From: Muribaculaceae bacterium Isolate-037 (Harlan)
Lineage (GTDB): Bacteria; Bacteroidota; Bacteroidia; Bacteroidales; Muribaculaceae
Assembly: GCA_003762615.1 (NCBI GenBank)
Contig: RIAZ01000007.1
Span: 109,064 to 173,063, forward strand
Reading direction: 5' to 3'
Length of the DNA stretch: 64,000 nucleotides
Under the pieces are notes generated by a model that did not search any database, was not told where the DNA came from, and saw only the letters and a list, made by a program, of their open reading frames with translations. The position numbers and the translations under genes were made by a program. Positions 7,731-15,560 of this stretch are shown piece by piece (position 1 is the first letter of the stretch; each line of letters starts with the position of its first letter).

Positions 7731-8972
7731 ATGATCCAGACCGGGAAAAAACCGATAAGGCTGCTGACGCTCCTTGCAATACTGTCAATATCTTTGGTAG
7801 TGAATCTGCCGGGACTCGCCGTCACGCCCATGCTTGCGACTCTATCCGACGTCTTTCCGCATACGTCGCAACTTGAGAAGCAGATGCTTACCGTGCTCCC
7901 AAACTTGCTTATCATTCCGTTCGTTCTTATTTCGGGAAAACTCTCCCTTTCCCGACATAAGACCGCAATCGTAGTGGCAGGACTCGTAATCTTCACGGCG
8001 TGTGCCATACTCTATCTCATTGCAGACTCAATGACCGAGCTTATCATCATAAGTTGTCTGCTCGGGTGTGGTGCCGGACTGCTTATCCCTCTCTCTTCCG
8101 GATTGATAGCCGACGCGTTTGCCGGGAAGTATAGGATGAAGACCATGGGCATAAAATCAGGTATCTCCAATTCCTCACTCGTCATCGCCACATTCGCGGT
8201 TGGATGGTTGAGCCATGGCAATTGGCATCTCCCGTTTTTGGTGTATCTCATATCCGTCATTCCTCTTCTGCTTGCATTCCGTCTGAAGGGTATCGATACG
8301 ACAGAGCCGCAATCAACGCCAACAGGCTCGACATCATCCCAGCCCACCTCTCAACCGGGGGTGTCTCACGGATTCTATGTCGGAAGAATATGGGCTCTTA
8401 TAGGGGTATATGCGTTCATAACATTCTCGTGCATAGCCATCACCTACTACTGCCCGTTTCTGATTGAGAAGAAAGACTGGAGTGCGTCTTTCACCGGTAC
8501 TGTGACTGCCATATTCTATCTTTTCATGCTGATACCGGGGTTCACACTGCCGTTTTTCATCAACATAATGAGGAAAGGCACGTTCGTGTATTGTGCAATG
8601 CTGATGACTGTGGGAGTGGCTCTATTTGCGTTCGTGCCTGAGACATGGACAATGTGCGTCGGTGCGGCTCTCATAGGATTGGGCTACGGGATCTGCCAAC
8701 CGCTTATCTACGACAAGGCAAGCGTGGTAGTTACAACTGCAAATAAGGCCACGCTATCCCTGGCTTTTGTGCTGGCGGCAAATTATCTGGCAATCGTGCT
8801 GACACCCTTCATAATCGACGGGCTCAGACCGCTTCTGTCTCATCCATCCAGCAACAGCACTTTTGCCTTCACCCTATGCTTCTTCCTATTGATCGGATAC
8901 ACGGTGCTGACATTCTTTCTCCGGAATAAATTCGCATTCTCCATCAGTAAGGACTATTACGGAAGCAAATGA
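7731..8972 (+). CDS. MFS transporter
   Basis: Major facilitator superfamily carrier of 413 residues with two six-helix bundles joined by a Thr/Ser/Pro-rich cytosolic loop around residues 190-215. The helix 4-5 region (GCGAGLLIPLSSGLIADAF, then YRMKTMGIKSG) has the layout of drug/sugar exporters of the family. The start lies 8 bp after the antiporter stop, so the two genes are almost certainly co-transcribed. The substrate cannot be read from sequence; export or uptake of the amine or precursor handled by the neighbouring decarboxylase is a plausible inference. The gene ends 200 bp before a strong hairpin at 9172-9197. Confidence 0.85.
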   Translation: MIQTGKKPIRLLTLLAILSISLVVNLPGLAVTPMLATLSDVFPHTSQLEKQMLTVLPNLLIIPFVLISGKLSLSRHKTAIVVAGLVIFTACAILYLIADSMTELIIISCLLGCGAGLLIPLSSGLIADAFAGKYRMKTMGIKSGISNSSLVIATFAVGWLSHGNWHLPFLVYLISVIPLLLAFRLKGIDTTEPQSTPTGSTSSQPTSQPGVSHGFYVGRIWALIGVYAFITFSCIAITYYCPFLIEKKDWSASFTGTVTAIFYLFMLIPGFTLPFFINIMRKGTFVYCAMLMTVGVALFAFVPETWTMCVGAALIGLGYGICQPLIYDKASVVVTTANKATLSLAFVLAANYLAIVLTPFIIDGLRPLLSHPSSNSTFAFTLCFFLLIGYTVLTFFLRNKFAFSISKDYYGSK

Positions 8973-9171
8973 TGCAAGAAGTACAATATATGCAATCCCT
9001 ACGATATGCCTATAAATGGCATTTATCCGGTATGTTTTTAAATATTTATTAGCACTTATGTTAATATGATTTAAAAACACATATATCGATTGAACCTTTT
9101 GCCCTCTTTCGTTGTCATACTTATGAAAATCGTTTCATGATGTTAGGTTAGTTAAAAGTATTTTGATTGGG

Positions 9172-9197
9172 AAAAGACCGATGCGAATCGGTCTTTT
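9172..9197. terminator. Terminator between MFS gene and ATPase operon
   Basis: Perfect 11-bp stem AAAAGACCGAT / ATCGGTCTTTT with tetraloop GCGA and a T-run on the plus strand; convergent genes lie on both sides, so it may be bidirectional. The preceding 200 bp (8973-9171) also has an A/T-rich inverted repeat (about 9034-9080, TGTTTTTAAAT against ATTTAAAAACA). Confidence 0.8.
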
Positions 9198-9212
9198 TCT
9201 ATTTCCCACCCC

Positions 9213-9977
9213 TCATCTATGGTATTTACGGACAATCTCAGGAGCTTCCCTCTTAGCTTGCTCCAAACTTATATCCATACCATGATACTCATTGTTTCTA
9301 TTCGGACGGAACTGCACAAATGTTTTATATTTCTTATCGTATGTATACAGATATGTCCGATCATCCACATCTCCACCATAATCCTCATAAGCTCGTTGAA
9401 GAAGAGATTTCGCATATCTTTCATCATTCCTATCATACGCAGAAAATGCAGAAATATATTTATCTCCGTATTGCCTTGAGACCGTATCATGTTTCAACTG
9501 ATTAAGTACCGGAGAAAATGATTGTATGTACATCGACAAATCCATCTTTGATACTTCCGGATTGAAATGTAGGATACTCTTCATTTTTCTATCAATAGAG
9601 ACGTTTACCTCAATTGTATCTGCATTTACATAAGAATACAATCTCTTGCAATCATCATACTTGCATAAGGCAAAAATATGCTGTTTTGCAGGAATTTGTT
9701 CCAAGTTATCACAATCACCCAATATATCCGGTTGTAATTTTATAAATTCAGCCTTCCTATCTATTGAAAATTTCTCTACAGAAAGATCCAACAATAATGA
9801 AAACAACTCATACGATGATGCTATAATCGGATGATTTGCCAGGTACTCCTCCCATGAGATTGGCACAAGTATCGACACATAGCTTGGCAATTTAGTCATT
9901 ACCAATTGATACAATATCGTATTCTCTATCCCCTTATCCGATGATGAATATATGTGGGGTGCAATCACAATCTTCAT
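9213..9977 (-). CDS. Unknown partner protein of the DUF3696-like ATPase
   Basis: Unrecognised protein of 254 residues, soluble and with no signal peptide. The N-terminal third alternates hydrophobic strands (KIVIAPHIY, VSILVPISWEEY) with helices, like a small alpha/beta domain. The last ~65 residues are very rich in Tyr and charge (AKSLLQRAYEDYGGDVDDR, FVQFRPNRNNEYHG). Its start overlaps the ATPase stop by 4 bp (ATGA), so the two are translationally coupled and probably work together. No nuclease motif (HNH, PD-D/ExK, TOPRIM) is clear. As the second gene of an ATPase pair it is a candidate effector of a defence system, but this is by context only. Confidence 0.75.
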   Translation of the reverse strand: MKIVIAPHIYSSSDKGIENTILYQLVMTKLPSYVSILVPISWEEYLANHPIIASSYELFSLLLDLSVEKFSIDRKAEFIKLQPDILGDCDNLEQIPAKQHIFALCKYDDCKRLYSYVNADTIEVNVSIDRKMKSILHFNPEVSKMDLSMYIQSFSPVLNQLKHDTVSRQYGDKYISAFSAYDRNDERYAKSLLQRAYEDYGGDVDDRTYLYTYDKKYKTFVQFRPNRNNEYHGMDISLEQAKREAPEIVRKYHR

Positions 9978-11266
9978 TTTAGTCCGGCTTTGATGATAGC
10001 TCTAAAATCCGCATCTAATGAATCCAAAAATCCATTGGGCATTGATCCCTCTAATTTTCCCTTATTAGAAAGAGGTATTGATTGATATATACTTTCACCA
10101 TATTCATTCTCAACAAATATCAAATGAATATCAGATGTGGGGACACCTCCTTCAGCCACTCGTCGTCTTATACGTGTTATGAAATGGTCACTGTGTGTTT
10201 CAATAAGTACCGTGACACCTTTTTCCAACGATAGGAATATGAAGAAATCTGCCATAGCAGCCTGAATACTGGGATGCATGTGCACGTCTGGATCCTCAAC
10301 TATCAGCGTAGACCCCTTGACAGATATACAACCTTGGGTGACTATCGGCAATATCTGACTCAACCCGAACCCCATGTGCATGAGGTCTACTTTCAGACCT
10401 TCGTTTGTAGTAATCAACGCCCTATATCTCTTTCCCGTCTCCTTCACTATCGAGATATCCTTTGCAAGTTGAAACCTTTTACATATCCAATATTTAAGAA
10501 GTCCGATAAGTTCCGTATTACCGGAAATACTGTCTATTATGAATCGGGTATTCTCACCATCAGGCAATACATGATGTGATTCCACATCCATATTATATGT
10601 ACGGGCAAGTACGGGTGCCACTCTCAATGGTGCGATGTAAACTAATCGTTCAAGGGAATGTCGCAATAATTCCCGACTCGCCTTAAACAATGTCAAATTA
10701 TGAATTTCACTACCTTTTGCAGCAAACACCGGAAAAAAATTGGCAAACGAATACTTGTCAAGTTTCAGATCCTCAAGTTTATTCAATAATGCCATGCCTT
10801 TAGACGACAAATCATACGTACCCTTACGAGGACGCAACTTTAGCATCATCTCCGACTTTTGCCCATCCTTATGGCAGAGGATAATCCTAAACTCAGATAC
10901 CGTATAATTTTCAGAGCTAACCTTAAATGCGACATCAATCTTGAAAGAATCCAAGTCATATCCCATTTCTCTGAAATCTTCCAAGTCTGACTTGACTATC
11001 TCAGCGGGGAACAGCGCCAAAGAGAATCTCATAATTCCGGAACGCTTGTTATGCATCAAATCCATAACCGAACCGGCATACACATACGGTCCGGCAAGAT
11101 TCAACATATCATTCGACGACGTACACAACGTTTGCTTAAGCAATAGAAGAGCCTGTATCAATGAACTCTTTCCACTACTATTCACACCGGCCAACACTGT
11201 CAGCCCAGATAAATCAACATCAGCTACATGCTCTATTGATTTAAAATTATCGATGCTAAGGAGCAT
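9974..11266 (-). CDS. AAA/SMC-like ATPase with DUF3696-type C-terminus
   Basis: RecF/OLD-like ATPase of 430 residues. The N-terminus reads LLSIDNFKSIEHV with Walker A GVNSSGKSS at 27-35; an ABC-type signature region GFGLSQILPIV, Walker B LIVEDPDVHMHPS and the switch ETHSDHFITR follow, and the C-terminus (SDIHLIFVEN ... GFLDSLDADF) matches the DUF3696 module found at the end of such ATPases. Proteins of this kind act as ATP-driven sensors or regulators, often of an adjacent effector, in anti-phage and DNA-repair settings (family knowledge). It is first of two genes, overlapping the unknown 254-residue gene by 4 bp. Codon use and A/T-richness differ visibly from the housekeeping genes on either side, which fits horizontal acquisition. 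Confidence 0.85.
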   Translation of the reverse strand: MLLSIDNFKSIEHVADVDLSGLTVLAGVNSSGKSSLIQALLLLKQTLCTSSNDMLNLAGPYVYAGSVMDLMHNKRSGIMRFSLALFPAEIVKSDLEDFREMGYDLDSFKIDVAFKVSSENYTVSEFRIILCHKDGQKSEMMLKLRPRKGTYDLSSKGMALLNKLEDLKLDKYSFANFFPVFAAKGSEIHNLTLFKASRELLRHSLERLVYIAPLRVAPVLARTYNMDVESHHVLPDGENTRFIIDSISGNTELIGLLKYWICKRFQLAKDISIVKETGKRYRALITTNEGLKVDLMHMGFGLSQILPIVTQGCISVKGSTLIVEDPDVHMHPSIQAAMADFFIFLSLEKGVTVLIETHSDHFITRIRRRVAEGGVPTSDIHLIFVENEYGESIYQSIPLSNKGKLEGSMPNGFLDSLDADFRAIIKAGLK

Positions 11267-11571
11267 TCTCTTAATATTATATTGTCAAAATTCAGATAAC
11301 TCCACCCATCCCTTCAGATAGGTTCTCTCAAGCCACAAAGATATTAAAAATTTTATAATTAAGCCTCCTATCAACCAGACTTTTTAATTTTCTATCCCCC
11401 CGATCACCCCCGTGTCCACCACATTCTCCAAGGTAACACCATCTCTCTTTTAATTAAGACTAAGAAATCAAGTAAATAAATTATCATGTTGGTGTATATC
11501 TTTTTCGGTTGATAAGGTCCAAATGATTCGGGCATCGGTAAATCATGGCTATGAATCCCTGTCAGATTATT

Positions 11572-11628
11572 TTGTATCGGTTTGTATCGCCTGTATCGGT
11601 GCGATACAACCGATACAAACCGATACAA
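11572..11628. repeat. 57-nt hairpin built of TTGTATCGG repeats
   Basis: Outer arms 11572-11589 and 11611-11628 are perfect 18-bp inverted repeats; inside them TGTATCG (11592-11598) and CGATACA (11602-11608) form a second stem with a GTG loop. The unit (T)TGTATCGG therefore occurs three times in one orientation and three times in the other. It could be an operator cluster, a transposon end or a recombination site. Confidence 0.75.
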
Positions 11629-11653
11629 GCTGCCTATTTACACCCATAGTTCT

Positions 11654-11688
11654 TAAATTTGCCACAAAATTTCACATTTTTTGTGGCA
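11654..11688 (+). promoter_or_regulatory. -7 element TAAATTTG fused to a palindromic operator
   Basis: TAAATTTG at 11654-11661 matches the Bacteroidetes -7 consensus. It overlaps the left arm of a perfect inverted repeat, TGCCACAAAA (11660-11669) and TTTTGTGGCA (11679-11688). The arrangement suggests an autoregulated promoter left in front of the decayed gene downstream. Confidence 0.6.
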
Positions 11689-11740
11689 TTGTATAATCAT
11701 ATATGTTTTAACTAAGAAATAAAAGATGTGAAAGGAATAA

Positions 11741-12168
11741 TTTATTATAAAAGATTACCGTGGTCTCGGCTCTGGCATTATACGCGCATTGCAGTCTGAC
11801 AGCAATATTGAATTCCATAATGAAATCAACGGTGATCAGTTTAGGGTAATTCTATGGAGAAACGACCTAAAATGTTCAGAAGAAACTACACTGAAAAGTT
11901 CAGAAGAAACTACACTGGAAACAGAGAACTCGAAGAAACTACACTGAAAAGTTCAGAAGGAACTACACTGAAAACAAGCAAGGAGAAAACTACACAGAAA
12001 ATCATTAATCTAATGACGAAAAATCCGGAGATTTCTATTGAACAGTTAGCTTCTTTGTGCAGTTTAACCCGTGATGGTATAAATTGGCAAATCAGAAAAT
12101 TAAAAGAGTCGGGTAAAATTCACCGTGTTGGACCAGACAAAGGCGGTCATTGGGAAATCTGCGAATAA
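11741..12168 (+). pseudogene. Remnant of an ATP-binding/winged-helix (AlbA_2-HATPase type) protein
   Basis: C-terminal remnant of a family of Bacteroidetes regulators that carry an AlbA_2 (Schlafen-like) domain, an HATPase_c_4 segment and a winged helix. In the frame starting at 11741 one reads FIIKDYRGLGSGIIRALQSD, the end of the ATPase segment, up to a stop just past 11930. The remainder (EETTLKSSEGTTLKTS, then QKIINLMTKNPEISIEQLAS and the winged helix ending GGHWEICE) continues in another frame, open from 11854. The frameshift lies inside a run of imperfect 24-29-nt repeats encoding (S)EETTLK; one unit of 29 nt breaks the triplet phase. An in-frame stop at 11738 shows the 5' part is gone. 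The 104-residue frame from 11854 may still make a winged-helix protein, but the gene is broken. Confidence 0.8.
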
Positions 12169-12202
12169 TCATGAGATTCATACGACATTAGTTTTTTCAA
12201 TT

Positions 12203-12231
12203 GGAGTATTGCATTTAATTTGAAATACTCC
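12203..12231 (+). terminator. Hairpin after the pseudogene
   Basis: Stem GGAGTATT / AATACTCC with a 13-nt A/T-rich loop, 34 bp after the winged-helix stop. It has no strong T-run and may be a weak terminator. Confidence 0.4.
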
Positions 12232-12298
12232 GTGTCCTCTGCGGTCTTTATGGTAATTAGCTTACTGAGGTGATGACAGTGGTGTGGATAGACGAACG

Positions 12299-12337
12299 AA
12301 ACCGGGAATCGGTCGGTGACTGATTCCCGGTTTTTTT
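12299..12337. terminator. Bidirectional terminator before rng
   Basis: 12-bp stem AAACCGGGAATC / GATTCCCGGTTT with a T-run to 12337 on the plus strand. It lies 11 bp from the rng stop and also shields rng from plus-strand transcription. Confidence 0.8.
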
Positions 12338-12347
12338 AAAGTGGGTA

Positions 12348-13976
12348 TTAATCCTTTTCTTCATTTACGCCGTGCTTCTGACGGGCGTGTGTCTTTGACT
12401 GGTTGCTGTTGAAATCGCTCTCCTCCTTGAGGTCGATCTCCTTGTTCATATCGTCAAACACCTTGTATTGCAGATATGCCAACGACTCATCAGCAACTAT
12501 CTTGATGCTCCTGCCGTAGCGTCTGCGCCATTTGCCATAGAGGGAGAACATCCCTTTCTTGATGTATGCCTCCACATAGGGATGGACATACATGGTAAAT
12601 TTTTTGACCTTGAGTATATTTACAAGATAATCGAGTTTTTCTCCCAATTTATCGGTAAAGAGCAATGAGGGCTGAACCTCACCTTTTCCAAAACAGGACG
12701 GACACGTCTCGCTCGTGGTTATGTCGAGCGCAGGGCGCACCCTCTGACGCGTGATCTGCATCAATCCGAATTTACTCAACGGGAGGATATTGTGGCGGGC
12801 ACGGTCATTTGCCATGACCTCCTTCATGTGGTCAAAAAGGGTCTGACGATGCTCCACCTTATTCATATCGATAAAGTCGATCACAATTATGCCTCCCATA
12901 TCGCGCAAGCGCAACTGGCGCGCAATCTCATCGGCTGCCTTCAGATTCACATCTAACGCATTCGACTCCTGATCAGGACTTGCCTTACTACGGTTGCCGG
13001 AATTGACATCGATGACATGCAGCGCTTCTGTATGTTCAATTATGATATATGCGCCGCTCTTAAACGACACTGTCTTGCCGAATGAGCTCTTTATCTGGCG
13101 CGTAATGTTGAAATTGTCGAAAATAGGTATATCCTTGTTATAGAGCTTCACGATATCCTTATTTTCGGGAGAGATAAGCGCTACATAATTCTGAATCTGG
13201 GCAAACGTCTCCTGCTCGTTGACGTATATATTCTCAAAATTCGGACTGAATATGTCTCTTATGACACTGACCGCCCTTGAATCCTCCTCATAAATCAGCA
13301 TCGGAGGCTGGCTGCGTTGCATCTTTGATATTGATTCCTCCCAGCATCTTACGAGGGTCTTCATCTCATTGTTGAGCTCGGCGACACGCTTGTTTTCTGC
13401 CGACGTGCGTATGATGACGCTGAATCCCTTGGGCTTTATGCTGCCTATAAGCTGACGGAGCCTTATCTTCTCCTCCGTCGACTTTATTTTCTGCGATATG
13501 GAGATCTTCTCGCCAAAGGGCATCAGCACCATGAAACGTCCGGTGAAGGATAATTCCGTGGTCAGACGCGGTCCCTTGGAGGAGATCGGCTCCTTCGCTA
13601 TCTGCACGAGAAGCTGCTGACCCGGCTGAAGGAGATCCTGTATCGTACCCTGCTTGGGTATGTCGGGAGATAATTTGAATTTTGAGATATTGGGCACTTT
13701 CTTCTTATCGGACAATGCCTCCTGTATGAAAGAATTGTAAGAATTGAACTGTGGCCCAAGGTCAAGGTAATGAAGAAAAGCATCCTTTTCGTAACCCACG
13801 TCAACGAAGGCTGCATTAAGACCCGGCATCAGTTTCTTCACCTTTGCAAGATACAAGTCGCCCACGGCATACGCTATGTTGCGGCTCTCCTTCTGTAAAG
13901 AAACAAGACGAGAGTCTTCGAGCAGCGCAATTGAAATCTCTTTCTGTTGTACGTCTACTACTAATTCGCTTTTCAT
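12348..13976 (-). CDS. rng: Ribonuclease G/E family endoribonuclease
   Basis: RNase G (CafA), which cleaves single-stranded A/U-rich RNA, for example in 16S rRNA 5' maturation and mRNA decay, in the cytosol. The start is set at 13976 (MKSELVVDVQQKEISIALLED, where RNase G proteins begin) rather than the in-frame ATG 36 bp upstream. The resulting 542 residues hold an N-terminal S1-type RNA-binding domain (YLAKVKKLMPGLNAAFVDVG), the catalytic DNase I-like core with HVIDVNSGNR and GGIIVIDFIDM (metal-binding Asp residues), and the Zn-link CPSCFGKG. The length is normal for RNase G and too short for RNase E, and there is no degradosome tail. Confidence 0.95.
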   Translation of the reverse strand: MKSELVVDVQQKEISIALLEDSRLVSLQKESRNIAYAVGDLYLAKVKKLMPGLNAAFVDVGYEKDAFLHYLDLGPQFNSYNSFIQEALSDKKKVPNISKFKLSPDIPKQGTIQDLLQPGQQLLVQIAKEPISSKGPRLTTELSFTGRFMVLMPFGEKISISQKIKSTEEKIRLRQLIGSIKPKGFSVIIRTSAENKRVAELNNEMKTLVRCWEESISKMQRSQPPMLIYEEDSRAVSVIRDIFSPNFENIYVNEQETFAQIQNYVALISPENKDIVKLYNKDIPIFDNFNITRQIKSSFGKTVSFKSGAYIIIEHTEALHVIDVNSGNRSKASPDQESNALDVNLKAADEIARQLRLRDMGGIIVIDFIDMNKVEHRQTLFDHMKEVMANDRARHNILPLSKFGLMQITRQRVRPALDITTSETCPSCFGKGEVQPSLLFTDKLGEKLDYLVNILKVKKFTMYVHPYVEAYIKKGMFSLYGKWRRRYGRSIKIVADESLAYLQYKVFDDMNKEIDLKEESDFNSNQSKTHARQKHGVNEEKD

Positions 13977-14050
13977 CTTGGTAATTTTCAAAAAACCGTC
14001 TGCATCACTCACGCATCTTCTCTGGGAAGGATGGAGACGACGGACGGCAT

Positions 14051-14111
14051 AAAATAAAAAAGAACAAACATATTATGGGTGAAGCTTATTCTTCACCCAT
14101 AGGTTTGTTCT
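14051..14111 (-). terminator. Strong terminator of the HU/basic-protein transcript
   Basis: Two nested stems (AGAACAAAC / GTTTGTTCT outside, ATGGGTGAAG / CTTCACCCAT inside) followed on the minus strand by TTTTTTATTTT. Orientation and position place it after the genes at 14163-14591. Confidence 0.9.
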
Positions 14112-14162
14112 AAGACTATAGAATCGTTATCCGGAATAAATCCGACGGGAATCCCGCCTTAT

Positions 14163-14252
14163 TTATTTCTTCTTATGACGATTCTTTCTCAGTCTTTTCT
14201 TGCGTTTGTGCGTAGCCATCTTGTGGCCTTTTCTTTTCTTTCCGCTTGGCAT
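14163..14252 (-). CDS. 29-residue basic protein, AURKAIP1/COX24-like
   Basis: Very small gene encoding 29 residues, more than half Lys/Arg/His: it begins MPSGKKRKRHKMATHKRKK and ends RKNRHKKK. This matches the short Bacteroidetes proteins annotated with the AURKAIP1/COX24 C-terminal domain, which relate to small basic ribosomal proteins such as bS22. It is therefore probably a small-ribosomal-subunit component (family inference, not shown here). It is 66 bp downstream of the HU-like gene on the same strand and is followed by the strong terminator at 14051-14111, so the two form one short transcript. The start ATG is unambiguous, because the preceding codons have no similarity. Confidence 0.85.
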   Translation of the reverse strand: MPSGKKRKGHKMATHKRKKRLRKNRHKKK

Positions 14253-14318
14253 ACTGGTTAATATTTTAGTTAATTATGATAATTTGTTTGTTGTCGATAA
14301 TATTTTCAAGACGCCTTC

Positions 14319-14591
14319 TCACTTAACCTCGTCAAGAAATACCCTTGAGGGCTTGAACGACGGGATCTTGTGCTCCGGTATCTTGATTGCCGTGTTCTTG
14401 GAGATATTGCGGGCTGTCTTCTCTTTTCTGGTTTTGACAACAAAACTGCCAAATCCACGGAGATATATGTTTTCGCCCCCTGACATGGTGTCTTTGACTA
14501 CCTCCATAAATTTCTCCACAATATCCAATACGGCGCCTTTCTCAAGACCCGTGGTGCGAGAAATCTCACTTACTATCTCAGCTTTTGTCAT
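14319..14591 (-). CDS. HU/IHF family DNA-binding protein
   Basis: Histone-like protein of 90 residues that bends and compacts DNA as a dimer. It has the typical N-terminal helix pair (MTKAEIVSEISRTTGLEKG), the core LRGFGSFVVKTRKEKTARN with the GFGSF motif, and a beta-arm reading ISKNTAIKIPEHKIPSFKPS, with the proline at the DNA-intercalating tip. IPEHKIPSFKPS is characteristic of the Bacteroidetes HU/IHF branch. A probable -7 element (GATATTTG on the minus strand, 14688-14681) lies about 90 bp upstream. HU-alpha, HU-beta and IHF cannot be told apart with certainty from sequence. Confidence 0.95.
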   Translation of the reverse strand: MTKAEIVSEISRTTGLEKGAVLDIVEKFMEVVKDTMSGGENIYLRGFGSFVVKTRKEKTARNISKNTAIKIPEHKIPSFKPSRVFLDEVK

Positions 14592-14742
14592 TTTGTAAAA
14601 ATGTATTGTTGTTTGTCTGTTTTTTCCTGCCGGATGGGACTTGCGCTACCACGTTCAGACCCTTTTCCGGTTTGGCAGTGCAAATATCGTAATTTTTTTT
14701 CATTCCGTAAAAGGTTGAACTTAAAAAACCGGATTTTTTGCG

Positions 14743-14750
14743 TAATTTTG
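14743..14750 (+). promoter_or_regulatory. -7 element of the HAD phosphatase gene
   Basis: TAATTTTG, a full match to TAnnTTTG. It puts the transcript start near 14757, about 25 nt before the ATG at 14782. Confidence 0.5.
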
Positions 14751-14781
14751 TCTATAAAACATCTTATTTGCAGCAGTTGTT

Positions 14782-15555
14782 ATGAATTTTCACCTTTCCG
14801 GATGCTCCAACTGGATTTTCCTTGACCTCGACGACACTCTTTGGGATTTCGCAGGAAATTCCCTACTGAGCCTTCATCACGTGTATGATCTTTTCAGTAT
14901 TTTCAAGCAGGAGTATCCCTCCCGCGATGAGTTTATCGACGTGTATCATCAGCATAATTCCGCGCTTTGGACAGATTATGCCAAGGGCAATGTATCGGCT
15001 GATTTCCTGAAAACCGAACGCTGGCGGCGCACCCTGTTTCCCGACTCTGACCTACAGGATACCCCTCCGATATGCTCTGAAATAAATACGGAGTATCTTT
15101 CCCGACTGGCCTCCTTACCAAACGCTGTAGCCGGTGCGCATGACCTGCTTACCGCTCTTTCCGATCATTTCCTGATTGGGGTAATCTCCAACGGGTTTGC
15201 CGACACCCAATACCGTAAGCTCGACAATTCGGGTTTGTGGCGGTTCGTCACGCGCATGATAATCAGTGATGAGATAGGGATACAGAAACCTGACAGGCGA
15301 CTCTTCGACTATGCCATACGCGAGACCGGTGCCACCGGACGCCCCATCATGATAGGTGATAATCCCGACACTGACATCATGGGTGCGCTGAAAGCGGGAT
15401 GGGAAGCTATCTGGTTTAATCCTCAGCGACGACAATCCCCTTTCACTCCTGAGACGCTTGCCTCCTTGGGTATCGATCCTCATCTATATATTGGTGAGAC
15501 GGATAATCTTCATGACGTGTTGAGGCTACTTTCCGAGCGCAGCGCAATCAAATAA
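14782..15555 (+). CDS. HAD-family phosphatase, YjjG-like nucleotidase
   Basis: Haloacid dehalogenase-type hydrolase of 257 residues, cytosolic. Motif I FLDLDDTLWDF places the nucleophile and acid at Asp15 and Asp17; motif II is VISNGF, motif III the Lys of GIQKPDRR, and motif IV IGDNPDTDI. The TLWDF variant and the size and order of the cap insert resemble the YjjG group, which dephosphorylates non-canonical pyrimidine nucleotides, so house-cleaning of nucleotide pools is the likely role. Other HAD phosphatases with similar caps cannot be excluded. It is convergent with the YigZ gene, with only 5 bp between the stops. Confidence 0.88.
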   Translation: MNFHLSGCSNWIFLDLDDTLWDFAGNSLLSLHHVYDLFSIFKQEYPSRDEFIDVYHQHNSALWTDYAKGNVSADFLKTERWRRTLFPDSDLQDTPPICSEINTEYLSRLASLPNAVAGAHDLLTALSDHFLIGVISNGFADTQYRKLDNSGLWRFVTRMIISDEIGIQKPDRRLFDYAIRETGATGRPIMIGDNPDTDIMGALKAGWEAIWFNPQRRQSPFTPETLASLGIDPHLYIGETDNLHDVLRLLSERSAIK

Positions 15556-15560
15556 CGTGG

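Larger units (their letters stand above)
11267..11740. other. Non-coding region with hairpin and promoter
   Basis: 474 bp without a credible gene. It contains the promoter region of the ATPase operon on the minus strand, the 57-nt hairpin at 11572-11628, and a promoter/operator at 11654-11688 for the broken gene that follows. The remaining sequence shows nothing else recognisable. Confidence 0.6.

Noticed and set aside
11572..11628. Repeats near 11.6 kb as a CRISPR array
   Set aside because: Units are 9 bp, inverted and without spacers; no cas genes in the window.
13977..14012. Upstream ATG for rng
   Set aside because: Twelve extra residues (SDADGFLKITK) do not match the RNase G N-terminus, which begins at the ATG at 13976.
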